In this document: in pieces, positions 5,471-5,876 of the stretch | How the letters are laid out: the number at the start of each line of letters is the position of its first letter | How positions within the stretch are numbered: position 1 is the first letter of the stretch | Assembly: GCA_014377395.1 (NCBI GenBank) | Contig: JACMPS010000342.1 | Coordinates: 1-5,876, forward strand | Source: Chthonomonadaceae bacterium | GTDB taxonomy: Bacteria > Armatimonadota > Chthonomonadetes > Chthonomonadales > Chthonomonadaceae | Reading direction: 5' to 3' | DNA length: 5,876 nt | Made by a program: the position numbers and the translations under genes | Notes under the pieces: model-generated | Seen by the model: the letters and a program-made list of their open reading frames with translations, nothing else | Databases searched by the model: none | Told to the model about the DNA's origin: nothing

Positions 5471-5581
5471 AGCAGATGCAAAAAGCCATTAAATCTTGTT
5501 CCTCACCTCATGCTCAGAAGAGGTAAAAGCGTGCCACTCTCTTTCCTCTCCCTTCGCTAGGGGAGGTGAGGAGGGGGTTGG
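5441..5581. repeat. REPIN-like pair of inverted palindromes, includes palindrome copy 2
   Basis: The 141-bp unit is bounded by inverted ends CCAACCCCTCCTC (5441-5453) and GAGGAGGGGGTTGG (5568-5581), matching except for one inserted base. Each end carries its own hairpin: CCCCTCC/GGAGGGG (5445-5451 with 5464-5470), and CCTC-CCC with GGGGAGG around a bulged T (5545-5552 with 5560-5566). The left half matches copy 1 at 2199-2255. The layout is that of a REP doublet or a short non-autonomous element with terminal inverted repeats; it has no coding capacity. Confidence 0.65.
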
Positions 5582-5750
5582 AATAACTGCTCTCCCCGCA
5601 TCGCGTCCGGCAGGACGCCTTCACCAAAGGTGTTTAGCGCAAGGATAAACCAGACCGTTAAAATCTATCAAACCGTTTAACAACAAACCCAATGATCAAT
5701 CGTCTAATCGTCCAAATCCATCGAATCGTTGATGTTCTCGGACAGAAGAG
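5582..5750. other. Remainder of the 397-bp gene-free region
   Basis: No gene is visible between the dockerin stop and the terminator. This part holds a small hairpin GCGTCC/GGACGC (5603-5608 with 5613-5618), an adjoining CACC/GGTG (5622-5625 with 5629-5632), and an AT-richer stretch with short repeats, including AATCGTC twice at 8-nt spacing (5698-5704, 5706-5712). A shared 12-mer CTCTCCCCGCAT occurs at 5590-5601 and at 2294-2305, downstream of both palindrome copies. Confidence 0.5.
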
Positions 5751-5781
5751 AAAACCACCTCCCTTTTAAGGAGGTGGTTTT
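5751..5781. terminator. Bidirectional intrinsic terminator
   Basis: AAAACCACCTCC (5751-5762) pairs perfectly with GGAGGTGGTTTT (5770-5781): a 12-bp stem with a 7-nt loop CTTTTAA. The stem ends in A on one side and T on the other, giving a T-run for RNA made in either direction. It lies 25 nt past the stop of the leftward gene at 5807 and is the first good terminator after the rightward dockerin gene, so it most likely serves both converging units. Confidence 0.85.
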
Positions 5782-5806
5782 GTTCCGGGGCGGGTTGCCC
5801 GAAAGG

Positions 5807-5876
5807 TCAGTTGACGGCTGTGTAGCCCCCGTTGTCGTTCGGATAGGCAGGCGGATTACATTGAAGAGCGATGCCG
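5807..5876 (-). CDS. C-terminal end of an unidentified gene
   Basis: On the minus strand a frame open from the window edge ends with TGA at 5807-5809. The 22 visible residues end in CNPPAYPNDNGGYTAVN. The reading is supported by the intrinsic terminator just downstream and by convergence with the dockerin gene. The Asn/Pro/Gly/Tyr composition would suit a secreted or pilin-like protein end, but the piece is too short to assign a family. Confidence 0.5.
   Translation of the reverse strand, partial: GIALQCNPPAYPNDNGGYTAVN

Overview
The window reads as chromosomal DNA from a free-living bacterium of medium GC content with roomy intergenic regions. The best guess at lineage is Armatimonadota or a neighbouring phylum. 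The clues are a membrane serine/threonine kinase with an extracytoplasmic beta domain, and a secreted protein ending in a Cna-B-like beta domain plus a two-repeat dockerin, an architecture I remember from that group. The palindromic intergenic repeats resemble ones I recall from cyanobacteria, Chloroflexi and Armatimonadota. This placement is inference and rests on no database search.

Layout, left to right. A DapA/N-acetylneuraminate lyase superfamily gene runs leftward off the edge (828 to 1), in the subgroup that includes hydroxyproline-pathway deaminases. Upstream of it is a 122-bp nested palindromic repeat (881-1002), then a leftward stand-alone hisI (1399 to 1022). A 195-bp divergent spacer with recognisable promoters separates hisI from a rightward isochorismatase-family hydrolase (1595-2158). 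A convergent spacer (2159-2400) holds a CCCCTC/GAGGGG palindrome and a degenerate 7-nt periodic array. Next come the leftward kinase (4134 to 2401) and, divergent from it across 156 bp, the rightward secreted dockerin protein (4291-5409). A repeat-dense gene-free stretch follows (5410-5806), ending in a strong bidirectional terminator (5751-5781). The last 22 sense codons and stop of an unidentified leftward gene end at 5807.

How the genes work together. hisI is a core histidine gene outside any visible his operon. The DapA-like gene lies 193 bp downstream of it on the same strand and may be partly cotranscribed. The isochorismatase-family gene has its own promoter. The divergent kinase/dockerin pair is the most suggestive association: a membrane signalling kinase with an outward-facing domain shares its upstream region with a secreted, putatively calcium-binding protein. 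Nothing in the sequence proves a functional link.

The most unusual material is between the genes. It comprises a branched palindromic element, two related copies of a GC-rich palindrome (one in a 141-bp REPIN-like inverted pair), a possible pseudoknot just after the dockerin stop codon, and short periodic arrays. I found no tRNA, rRNA, CRISPR array, transposase or phage gene.
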